From: Candidatus Sulfopaludibacter sp. SbA3 | Lineage (GTDB): Bacteria > Acidobacteriota > Terriglobia > Bryobacterales > Bryobacteraceae | Direction: 5' to 3' | NCBI GenBank assembly: GCA_945900935.1 | Contig: CAMDKT010000131.1 | Coordinates: forward strand, 1 to 11,352 | DNA length: 11,352 nt | Part shown: positions 5,358 through 11,352 of the stretch, piece after piece | Position numbering within the stretch: the stretch's first letter is position 1 | Layout: each line of letters opens with the position of its first letter | Notes under the pieces: generated by a model | What the model was told of the DNA's origin: nothing | Seen by the model: the letters and a program-made list of their open reading frames with translations, nothing else | Databases searched by the model: none | Program-made: the position numbers and the translations under genes

Positions 5358-7492
5358 CATTTCGCCATCAGAGTCCGGTCGAAAAACCCGGTCATCGTCT
5401 CCAGCATGTGCAGCCGGAACGCCCCTGTCACCCCGTGGGACTTCAGCGGATAAATCATCGTATCGAACTGCTTGCCCGCTCGCTGTAGTGCCTCCATCAT
5501 GTTTTGCGAGTTCTGAAACAGCACATTGTCATCCTGGAAATTGTGAACCAGCAGCAGTTTCCCGTCCAGATTCGCCGCCGCGTGAACCGGACTGCTCGCC
5601 TTGTAGCCGTCCTCGTTGCGCGTCGGCAGCCCCATATAACGCTCCGTATAGATCGTGTCGTAGTGCCGCCAGTCGGTGACCGGCGCCCCCGCCACACCCG
5701 CCGCAAACGCCTTTGCATGCGTCAGCGCATACAGCGTCATATAACCGCCATAACTCCACCCGTAAATCCCCACGCGCCCGGCATTCACAAACCCCTGCCG
5801 CAATAAATAATCCAACCCCTCCAACTGGTCCGCCAACTCCAACTTCCCAAGCTGCTTGTGCAACCCCTTCTCAAATGCATGTCCGCGATAGTTTGACCCG
5901 CGATTGTCCATCCGCCAAATCACATAGCCCTTCTGCGCCAATGCCTGCTCCCAACTGACCCCGGCCCACTTATTCACCACCGTCTGCGCGTGCGGTCCCC
6001 CATAGACCATCACAATCGCCGGATACTTCCGCGCCGGGTCAAATCCTTTCGGCTTCGTCACTTGCCCATAAAACAAAGTCCCGTCTTTCCCCCGAAACGT
6101 CAAATTCTCCACCGGCAACAGTTCATATTCCGGCACACGGGCTTCTTTCAACACTGCCACCACCGCCCCCGCATTCTCCATCAGCGTCTGGCGCGGCGGC
6201 GACGTTTGGCTCTGCCAGGAATCCAGATAATAAGCCGCGTTCGCCGCCATCGACACCGTGTGCGTCCCCGCCTCCTTCGTCCGCTTCGTCAACTCCCCGG
6301 TCGTCAAATCCACCGCATACAACTGCCGCTCCAGCGGACTTTCTTTTGTCGCCGTCACCCACGCCTGCCCGCGCGCCTCGTCCACCCCGTTCAACTCCAC
6401 CACTTCCCAATCCCCTCGCGTCAACTGCCTCGGCACTCCCGCGCCATACAAATAAACATGTCGAAAACCATCCCTCTCACTCGCCCACAAAAACCGTCCG
6501 TCCGCGAAAAAATGCAATATATTGTGCAGATTCACCCAAGCCTCGTCCCGCTCCTCCACCAACAACCGCCCCTTCCCCGTAGCGGCGCTGAAGGCCAATA
6601 GCTCCAACCGGTCCTGCACCCGGCTTAACCGCTGCACAGCGATCTCTTTCCCTCCCGGCATCCACTGCACCCGCGCGATTAACGTATCCGCCGTCGGCCC
6701 CACGTCCATCCAACGCGTCTTCCCGCCCCGCGCCGCCATCACCCCCAATCGCACATTCGCGTTCGCCGTCCCGGCCTTCGGATACCGTTGCGGCTCCGGC
6801 ACTGCCTGCACCGGTCCCGCGTCCACATGCGGATGCATCATCTCCGGGCTCACGTCAAACTGCAGATACGCAATTTCCCGGCTGTCCGGCGACCACCACC
6901 ATGCCCGCGAAAGCTGCAACTCTTCCGGATACACCCAGTCCAGCCGCCCGTTCCACAATGTCGCGCGCCCGTCCGCCGTCAGCCGCCGGATTTTCCCGCC
7001 CGCCACCGCCAAGACATATAAATCATTATTGAACCGATATCCCGCCGAAGTTCCATCCGGCGATAACTGCGCGTCCTCCTCCGCCTCCGCTGTCGCCGTC
7101 AACTGCCGGTGACTCCCCGCCGCGACGTCGATCAAAAACAGATCCCCCCCCACCGCCAGCAGCACGCTCTTGCCGTCCCCGGACCACTGCGGCCGCGCTG
7201 TTTCCACCCGCCGGTTCTGCCACTGAAACGCCCCCGCCCCCTTTGCCGATTTCGCCTTCCCCTCCAACTCCGCCATCGTCGCCAGTATCCGCGACTCCTT
7301 CCTCACGCACTCATACACCCACAGTTTCCGCGCCTCCGTATACAAGAATCGCCCGCCATCCGGAGACCAAATCGCCGTCACCGTATCCGGCCTCGGCATC
7401 GCAGCCGCCGCCGCCAGCGTCACAGCCTTCTTGTCCGCTCCAAACGCCGCCACCCATAACACGGCCAAGGCCAACTGTTTCGATAAAGTCAC
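5357..7492 (-). CDS. Exported S9 family dipeptidyl peptidase IV-like serine peptidase
   Basis: The 711-residue protein, a usual length for bacterial DPP-IV, has an N-terminal signal-like segment (SKQLALAVLWVAAFGA, 4-19), a beta-propeller domain (about 30-455) with repeated SPDG blades, and an alpha/beta-hydrolase domain (about 465-711). The catalytic triad is readable: S580 in GWSYGG, D654 in QDDNV, and H686 in KSHG. The DWVYPEEL stretch (185-192) carries the two glutamates, E190 and E191, that in DPP-IV bind the free amino terminus of the substrate. Y497 in YGGP is the oxyanion tyrosine and N656 follows the Asp. It should therefore remove Xaa-Pro or Xaa-Ala dipeptides from peptides in the periplasm. 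The start is GTG 7490-7492; no ATG lies upstream in frame, and the ribosome site is poor. It is divergent from the beta-CASP gene with 58 bp between them. Codons end strongly in G. Confidence 0.9.
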   Translation of the reverse strand: MTLSKQLALAVLWVAAFGADKKAVTLAAAAAMPRPDTVTAIWSPDGGRFLYTEARKLWVYECVRKESRILATMAELEGKAKSAKGAGAFQWQNRRVETARPQWSGDGKSVLLAVGGDLFLIDVAAGSHRQLTATAEAEEDAQLSPDGTSAGYRFNNDLYVLAVAGGKIRRLTADGRATLWNGRLDWVYPEELQLSRAWWWSPDSREIAYLQFDVSPEMMHPHVDAGPVQAVPEPQRYPKAGTANANVRLGVMAARGGKTRWMDVGPTADTLIARVQWMPGGKEIAVQRLSRVQDRLELLAFSAATGKGRLLVEERDEAWVNLHNILHFFADGRFLWASERDGFRHVYLYGAGVPRQLTRGDWEVVELNGVDEARGQAWVTATKESPLERQLYAVDLTTGELTKRTKEAGTHTVSMAANAAYYLDSWQSQTSPPRQTLMENAGAVVAVLKEARVPEYELLPVENLTFRGKDGTLFYGQVTKPKGFDPARKYPAIVMVYGGPHAQTVVNKWAGVSWEQALAQKGYVIWRMDNRGSNYRGHAFEKGLHKQLGKLELADQLEGLDYLLRQGFVNAGRVGIYGWSYGGYMTLYALTHAKAFAAGVAGAPVTDWRHYDTIYTERYMGLPTRNEDGYKASSPVHAAANLDGKLLLVHNFQDDNVLFQNSQNMMEALQRAGKQFDTMIYPLKSHGVTGAFRLHMLETMTGFFDRTLMAK

Positions 7493-7550
7493 ATCCCCGA
7501 TTGTATAGGCCGTAGACGTAATACGCGATACCGGGTACCCTCATAGAATC

Positions 7551-8951
7551 ATGCAAATCACTTTCCGCGGCGCCGCTCGCACTGTCACCGGTTCCATGCA
7601 CGAAATCCAAACCGGCACCCGCCGCTTCCTGCTCGATTGCGGCATGTATCAGGGCCGCCGCTCCGAAGCCGCCGAACGCAATAAACACTTCGCCTTCCCC
7701 CCTTCCGAAGTCGACGCCCTGCTCCTCTCCCACGCCCACATCGATCACTCCGGCAATATCCCCAACCTCACATCCAACGGCTTCCATGGCCCCATCTTCA
7801 CAACCTCCGCCACGCGCGACCTCTGCAACTCCATGCTCCTCGATTCGGCCTTCATCCAGGAAAAAGACGCTGATTTCCTCAACCGCCGCGCCTCCCGCCG
7901 CCGCCGCGTCATCGAAGAACCACCCTCTAACCCCATCGAACCCCTCTACACCATCAACGACGCCAAATCCGCCCTCACCCAGTTCCGCGACGTCGACATG
8001 CACGCCCGCACCGAAGTCCTCCCCGGCGTCTTCTCCACCACCCACGAGGCCGGCCACATGCTCGGCTCCACGTTCCTGGAAATCGAACTCGAAGGCAAAA
8101 CACTCCTCTTCTCCGGCGACATCGGACGCAAAAGCCTCCCCATCATCCGCGACCCCGAACGCGCCTGCCTTGCCGACATCCTCATCATGGAAAGCACTTA
8201 CGGCGACCGCCTCCATCAACCCATCCTCCACGCCAAAGACAAGCTCGCCAAAATCATCAACGCCACCGCCGCCCGCGGCGGCAAAATCATCGCCCCCGCT
8301 TTCGCCGTCGGCCGCACCCAGCAAATCGTCCTCATGATCCACGAACTGATCAAACAAGGCAAGATCAACGAAATCCCCGTATTCGTCGACAGTCCCCTCG
8401 CCGTCAACGTCACTGAAGCCTTCCGTGCTCACACCGAATGCTACGACATGGAAACCAACGCGTTCCTCGACTCCGGTGACGACCCCTTCGGCTTCCGCCG
8501 TCTCCGCTATATCCGCGACGTCGATGAGTCCAAAGCCCTCAACGATCTCCGCGTTCCCTGCATCATCATTTCCGCCTCCGGCATGGCCGAAGCGGGCCGC
8601 GTACTTCATCATCTCCGCAACAACGTCGCCGATCCCCGCAACACGGTCCTGATCACCGGTTTCCAGGCCGAAAATACCCTCGGACGCAAACTCCTCGACG
8701 GCCAAAAAGAAGTCAACATCTTCAACGAACCCATTCGCGTCCGCGCCGAAGTTTTCAAAATAAACGAACTCAGCGGCCACGCCGACCAACAGGAACTCCT
8801 CGCCTGGATGGAGCCCCTCGCCAGCACCGTCAAACACGTTTTCCTCGTCCACGGCGAGTACACCCAGCAGCAGGCCCTCGCTCTCGCCATCAAAGACAGA
8901 TACAACCTCGAAGTCACCATCCCAGACCGCGGCGAATCGTTTAATTTATAA
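7551..8951 (+). CDS. Beta-CASP metallo-beta-lactamase ribonuclease (CPSF-like RNA-metabolising hydrolase)
   Basis: The 466-residue cytosolic protein is a full-length MBL-fold enzyme with a beta-CASP insert and a C-terminal RMMBL segment, as in Thermus TTHA0252 and eukaryotic CPSF73. Zinc ligands are HAHIDH (61-66), H169 in AGHMLGS, D190 in FSGDIG, and H434 in VHGE. Beta-CASP features are ESTYGDR (214-220), FAVGRTQ (251-257), VDSPLA (279-284), SASGMAEAGR (341-350), and LSGHADQ (408-413, with H410). Family members cleave RNA endo- or exonucleolytically; the cellular target here is unknown. No Shine-Dalgarno is seen before ATG 7551, but the N-terminus MQITFRGAARTVTGS is typical of the family and supports this start. 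Its codons end overwhelmingly in C, which makes a long antisense frame on the other strand. Confidence 0.92.
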   Translation: MQITFRGAARTVTGSMHEIQTGTRRFLLDCGMYQGRRSEAAERNKHFAFPPSEVDALLLSHAHIDHSGNIPNLTSNGFHGPIFTTSATRDLCNSMLLDSAFIQEKDADFLNRRASRRRRVIEEPPSNPIEPLYTINDAKSALTQFRDVDMHARTEVLPGVFSTTHEAGHMLGSTFLEIELEGKTLLFSGDIGRKSLPIIRDPERACLADILIMESTYGDRLHQPILHAKDKLAKIINATAARGGKIIAPAFAVGRTQQIVLMIHELIKQGKINEIPVFVDSPLAVNVTEAFRAHTECYDMETNAFLDSGDDPFGFRRLRYIRDVDESKALNDLRVPCIIISASGMAEAGRVLHHLRNNVADPRNTVLITGFQAENTLGRKLLDGQKEVNIFNEPIRVRAEVFKINELSGHADQQELLAWMEPLASTVKHVFLVHGEYTQQQALALAIKDRYNLEVTIPDRGESFNL

Positions 8952-9032
8952 CGTCCTGGTACCGGCCGCTACGAGTTTTGGCACCGTCGTTCTATTGGTA
9001 GGCCTCTATCCCCCGGTTAGCCTAATAGCACA

Positions 9033-9332
9033 GTGACGTCCCGCATGACCCAGACACTCTACCAATACTCCTACCTCCAAATCCTCGACTTCCTCACTAC
9101 CGTTGCCTTCCTGATCAACGGCGTCGACGAAGGCAACCCCTTTGTAGCCTGGGCCATCAATGCGTTTCCCTCACCGCTTGCCGGCCTGGCCGCCGTCAAA
9201 ATCATCGCCCTGGCCCTCGGTGTCTACTGTTGGCAAACCGCCAAAGGACAACTCCTCACCCGCATCAACGTCGGCTTCGCCGTCCTGGTCGCCTGGAACC
9301 TCATGGCCCTCATCCTCAAAACCGCCCGCTAA
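9033..9332 (+). CDS. DUF5658-like small integral membrane protein
   Basis: The product has 99 residues if begun at GTG 9033, or 95 from the ATG at 9045; neither has a clear ribosome site, and the shorter form is equally likely. It contains three hydrophobic segments, at about 13-29 (LQILDFLTTVAFLING), 48-65 (LAGLAAVKIIALALGV) and 78-96 (INVGFAVLVAWNLMALI). The first holds the D-x2-TT and the following G-x-DEGNPF that mark DUF5658. The function of that family is unknown. It lies 81 bases after the ribonuclease gene on the same strand and could be co-transcribed with it. Confidence 0.7.
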   Translation: MTSRMTQTLYQYSYLQILDFLTTVAFLINGVDEGNPFVAWAINAFPSPLAGLAAVKIIALALGVYCWQTAKGQLLTRINVGFAVLVAWNLMALILKTAR

Positions 9333-9333
9333 A

Positions 9334-9558
9334 TCACTGCCCCGTAATCACCACATCCCGCGTTTCTTCTCCAGCCGCAGGCCCCAATAGTGCCGTCGCG
9401 CCAAATGGCGCCGACGACTCCCCGTCCATCGACGGAATGGACAACACGCTTCCCCCGCCGCGCCGGTCACTCGAAAACGAATCGCGTTTCGCAACTCCCC
9501 ATTCCTCCGGCCCGACCGCGTCAACGCCAGCACCGGAATCGCCGCCGGCGCAACCCCC
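9334..9558 (-). pseudogene. Possible coding relic, minus strand
   Basis: The 251 bases between the DUF5658 gene and the Tat-signal gene contain no complete gene. On the minus strand one frame, open for 75 codons and ending in TGA at 9334-9336, reads like a natural protein end (SVLSIPSMDGESSAPFGA, then GPAAGEETRDVVITGQ). It has no usable start and two stops just upstream at 9559-9564. The neighbouring frame upstream (GVIADALFVANEGVAPAA) also reads naturally. A single ancestral gene broken by a frameshift is possible, but the family is not recognised. Confidence 0.25.
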
Positions 9559-9583
9559 TCATTAGCTACAAATAACGCATCGG

Positions 9584-10339
9584 CTATAACTCCAACCGGC
9601 CCTTATAACTCATATCTCGCAATCTGAACTTCTGCCCCATCTCCATCGGCCCCGCCTTGGCCCCGAATTCTATGAACCCGTCACCGTCTGATACGTTCTC
9701 AAATCGAGGGAATCGCAGCGTCGCAATCAGATGACGCCCATGCTCCGGCACGCTCGCCGCCGTCGCCCGCCGCGCCTTCCGGCCATTCACCAAAAGCCTT
9801 GCCGAGTCCATCAGCTCCGCCTCAAACCGCTTCACCCCTTGCGGTATCATCCCGGCCGGAAACCCAGCCATTTCAAACACATACTCCGCCTCATTCCCCC
9901 GCAACAGTTCCGAAGCTCTGGCGGACTGCAGTCCGCTCCGGCCAAACTGATGCAGCGCCATCGCCTGCCGCACCGGCAGCGCGCTCGCCCATCGCATGAT
10001 CAGGTAGATTTCCGTCTGTACCGGCGGAGCGTTGCCATCGTCTATCCGCGGCGTCCGGCTCCCGGTGCCAGGTTTCGAAGCCGATCCCGGCCAACCTTTC
10101 GGCAATCCCAGCGGCTCTCCAATCTGCGCAAATCGCTGCCGCGCCGACGCCGAAAACCGGAATGGCAGCGTCACCGCCCGCGCCCATGGCGAATCGGTCA
10201 ACAGCTTGTCCACATGCTCATCGGACCAGTCGGGGAAGGAAGCCCGCTCCCAATTCCGCGCCGCCAGCGGAGCCAGCACGCCCCCGGTGAAAAAAGTTCT
10301 GCGTGTCATTCCCACGCCATTCCGACGCGCCCCCGCCAC
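9584..10339 (-). CDS. Tat-exported protein of unknown function
   Basis: The 251-residue product has a twin-arginine signal: T12-R13-R14-T-F-F followed by a short hydrophobic stretch (GGVLAPLAA, 19-27). The remainder is soluble, with DWSDEHVDKLLTDSPWARAV (37-56) and IYLIMRWASALPVRQAMAL (111-129) as its most distinctive segments; from memory these resemble uncharacterised exported proteins of Acidobacteriota. It ends KFRLRDMSYKGRLEL. The start chosen is GTG 10339, because GGGGAGGG lies 8 bases upstream (complement of 10348-10355); an in-frame ATG at 10309 would give a more standard, shorter Tat leader. It follows vapC by 51 bp on the same strand and could share its transcript. No catalytic motif is recognised. 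Confidence 0.65.
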   Translation of the reverse strand: MAGARRNGVGMTRRTFFTGGVLAPLAARNWERASFPDWSDEHVDKLLTDSPWARAVTLPFRFSASARQRFAQIGEPLGLPKGWPGSASKPGTGSRTPRIDDGNAPPVQTEIYLIMRWASALPVRQAMALHQFGRSGLQSARASELLRGNEAEYVFEMAGFPAGMIPQGVKRFEAELMDSARLLVNGRKARRATAASVPEHGRHLIATLRFPRFENVSDGDGFIEFGAKAGPMEMGQKFRLRDMSYKGRLEL

Positions 10340-10347
10340 GCGCCGTT

Positions 10348-10355
10348 CCCTCCCC
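10348..10355 (-). promoter_or_regulatory. Ribosome binding site deciding the GTG start of the Tat-signal gene
   Basis: The minus strand reads GGGGAGGG here, 8 bases before the GTG at 10337-10339. The alternative ATG at 10307-10309 has only GTGGGA directly before it, so the GTG start is preferred. Confidence 0.5.
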
Positions 10356-10390
10356 GGCGGATTCCTAACACTTCTTTACAACCACCGCCG

Positions 10391-10816
10391 CTACGGCAAC
10401 TTCACGCGACCGGCAACGGCTGGCCCCAATCGCAAAAAGTGCTTGACGTTCCAAGTGTAGATGCTTTCGGCGTCCGCCTTGACCGCGCATTGCCCGATGA
10501 TCGCATCGTAGATCGCGCCGCTGCTAAGGCCTAGCGCCGCCGCTTCCTCGACTAACTGAAAATACTCATCCTCAGTTAGTGCGATCAGGGTCACGCGCGC
10601 GCGGATACTCTGCAAGTAAAGAACCGCTTCGTCTCCACTTACACGTTTCTTACCCGGCATCGCCGTTAGGCCAACGTACACTTCAGCCAGACTGTGCGCG
10701 GCGCAGCCGATTTCCTTTGCGCCGTATCGCAGGATTAGATCGAAGCTTCGCTCGTGATGTTCGTGGTCGGGGTAAAACGCCGCGATCAGCACTGACGTAT
10801 CAACGAAGGCCTTCAA
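10391..10816 (-). CDS. vapC: VapC-type PIN-domain ribonuclease toxin
   Basis: The 141-residue protein is a single PIN domain, the usual size for VapC toxins, which are Mg-dependent endoribonucleases acting on tRNA or rRNA. Acidic active-site residues are D6 in FVDTSVL, E45 in SLAEVY, and D104 in GAIYDAII; the fourth position is N123 in TWNVKHF, a common variant. It starts with TTG at 10814-10816, which overlaps the antitoxin stop (TTGA, a 4-bp overlap). GGGGAT lies 5 bases upstream within the antitoxin gene. A weak start codon on the toxin would keep it below its antitoxin. It is intact, so it is probably active. Confidence 0.88.
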   Translation of the reverse strand: MKAFVDTSVLIAAFYPDHEHHERSFDLILRYGAKEIGCAAHSLAEVYVGLTAMPGKKRVSGDEAVLYLQSIRARVTLIALTEDEYFQLVEEAAALGLSSGAIYDAIIGQCAVKADAESIYTWNVKHFLRLGPAVAGRVKLP

Positions 10817-11088
10817 CGGCTATCCCCGCGATTGTCCCTGTCTCGCTGCTCCCTTATTCCGCCTAGCACCGCGTCAGTCTCCGCTGCCGTAATGCGATCT
10901 GTCCCGCCAAATACCCAAATTCCGTGCTTTTTCTTCAACCTCGCTGCCACGCGTACCGGCCGCAAAGTCAAGCAATCCCCTTCCGCCGACAGTTCCAGTT
11001 CGTCGCCGGCATCCAAATGCAGCTCATCACGCAACGATTTGGGAATTACCACCCGGCCAGCCTTATCTAACGTCAAAGTGGCGGGCAT
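10813..11088 (-). CDS. vapB: VapB-type antitoxin, SpoVT/AbrB fold
   Basis: The 91-residue protein begins MPATLTLDKAGRVVIPKSLR, the standard SpoVT-AbrB swapped-hairpin DNA-binding domain (1-46; D8-KAGR and VVIPK are diagnostic). The C-terminal half (LKKKHGIWVFGGTDRI and after) is charged and would wrap the VapC toxin. The start chosen is ATG 11086-11088, because the fold begins there. The frame is open back to 11268, but that extension matches nothing and overlaps the promoter and the dioxygenase stump. No Shine-Dalgarno precedes the ATG, and a promoter lies so close that the message may be leaderless. It is the first gene of the vapBC pair. Confidence 0.87.
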   Translation of the reverse strand: MPATLTLDKAGRVVIPKSLRDELHLDAGDELELSAEGDCLTLRPVRVAARLKKKHGIWVFGGTDRITAAETDAVLGGIREQRDRDNRGDSR

Positions 11089-11094
11089 AACTGG

Positions 11095-11124
11095 ATTGCC
11101 CCATTGGGTTTGATCCAATGTCAA
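11095..11124 (-). promoter_or_regulatory. Promoter of vapBC, probably giving a leaderless transcript
   Basis: On the minus strand TTGACA (complement of 11119-11124) is followed, after 18 bases, by GGCAAT (complement of 11095-11100), a weak -10 that keeps the AAT end. The vapB ATG begins only 6 bases later, so transcription would start at or near the ATG, which fits the lack of a ribosome site. Confidence 0.4.
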
Positions 11125-11128
11125 ATGG
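11101..11128. promoter_or_regulatory. Overlapping inverted repeats, likely VapBC operator
   Basis: Two interleaved inverted repeats lie across the vapB promoter spacer and -35: CATTGG (11102-11107) with CCAATG (11115-11120), and TTTGA (11109-11113) with TCAAA (11121-11125). Both have 7-base centres, and CCATT/AATGG forms the outer ends (11101-11105, 11124-11128). VapB proteins typically bind such dyads to repress their own operon. Confidence 0.45.
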
Positions 11129-11189
11129 CATTTCTCTGACGCAACCTTATCCGTCAATCCGAACCGGCACCCCGACACCAGCCCCTCCA

Positions 11190-11345
11190 TCACCACGCCG
11201 CTAAACACCGGCCGCCCCACTGCGGCCCCGCCGCGCAAATCGGCAACCAATCCCGCGTCGAATCCCATTCATCGGCGGATCCCGTCGTCCAGTCCATAAA
11301 TAAACAAGGGCCGCCGCCGTGGGGAATGAAATAGACCGTTGCCAT
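11190..11345 (-). pseudogene. N-terminal stump of a class III extradiol (LigB/DODA-like) dioxygenase
   Basis: From ATG 11343-11345 the minus strand reads MATVYFIPHGGGPCLFMDW and continues with TTGSADEWDSTRDWL. This is the characteristic first 34 residues of LigB-superfamily ring-opening dioxygenases related to 4,5-DOPA dioxygenase; the histidine in PHGGG (H9) is normally a metal ligand. After about 11244 the similarity stops, and the frame ends at TGA 11190-11192 after only 51 residues, whereas the family is about 250-280. The expected strand with SAHWE is missing in all frames before vapB. The gene is therefore truncated, with vapBC lying where its remainder should be. It cannot be active. 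Confidence 0.65.
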
Positions 11346-11352
11346 GCCGAGC

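Noticed and set aside
7311..8852. 513-codon open frame on the minus strand
   Set aside because: It lies antisense to the beta-CASP gene, whose motifs are complete. Its Gly/Asp/Glu/Val-rich composition is the mirror of C-ending codons, and it runs across the start of the divergent peptidase gene.
8979..8995. Sigma-54-like site TTGGCAC before the DUF5658 gene
   Set aside because: The -24 half matches well, but the -12 half reads TTCT and lacks the essential GC.
9160..9575. Plus-strand frames over and after the DUF5658 gene
   Set aside because: They are out-of-frame shadows with Pro/Arg/Ser-rich composition and no domain.
11089..11268. N-terminal extension of VapB
   Set aside because: The AbrB fold starts at ATG 11088. 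The extension contains the operator dyads and overlaps the dioxygenase stump in another frame.

Overview
The window looks like a piece of a high-GC bacterial chromosome. The gene set suggests a soil Acidobacteriota of the Solibacter/Bryobacter type: a secreted FecR-domain protein with a Gly/Ser/Tyr-rich tail, an exported S9 dipeptidyl peptidase, a DUF5658 membrane protein, a Tat-exported protein of acidobacterial style, and a VapBC module. This placement is inferred from gene content and style, not from a marker gene. No rRNA, tRNA, CRISPR array or insertion sequence was seen.

Layout. Bases 1-617 hold no convincing gene. They contain a strong 10-bp inverted repeat flanked by direct repeats, which looks like a dispersed intergenic element, and a terminator-like hairpin just before the first gene. 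At 618-1993 (+) a sigma-54-type AAA+ regulator overlaps a PilZ-domain gene by 4 bp. The regulator has intact ATPase motifs, but its GAFTGA loop is replaced by GGVPEG. At 2090-3946 (-) a class III aminotransferase is followed, in the same frame after one amber stop, by a small SAM methyltransferase. At 4270-5331 (+) is the FecR-domain secreted protein, with a readable promoter. At 5357-7492 (-) is a DPP-IV-like peptidase, divergent from a beta-CASP metallo-beta-lactamase ribonuclease (7551-8951, +). A DUF5658 small membrane protein follows (9033-9332, +). From about 9334 to the end the readable genes are on the minus strand: a possible coding relic, a Tat-signal protein, a VapBC toxin-antitoxin pair, and the N-terminal stump of a class III extradiol (LigB/DODA-like) dioxygenase.

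How the genes may work together. The clearest functional unit is the regulator-PilZ pair, which suggests c-di-GMP input to a receiver-less AAA+ regulator that may not act through sigma-54. VapBC is self-contained, with a likely autoregulatory operator over its promoter. The aminotransferase and methyltransferase are probably co-translated, but their shared pathway is not evident. The peptidase and the FecR protein are envelope or exported proteins that happen to be convergent.

Most interesting points: the regulator with a destroyed sigma-54 contact loop coupled to PilZ; the truncated dioxygenase beside VapBC; the amber stop separating two in-frame enzymes; the structured repeat at the left edge; and the strand-dependent C/G third-base bias around 5.4-9.3 kb.
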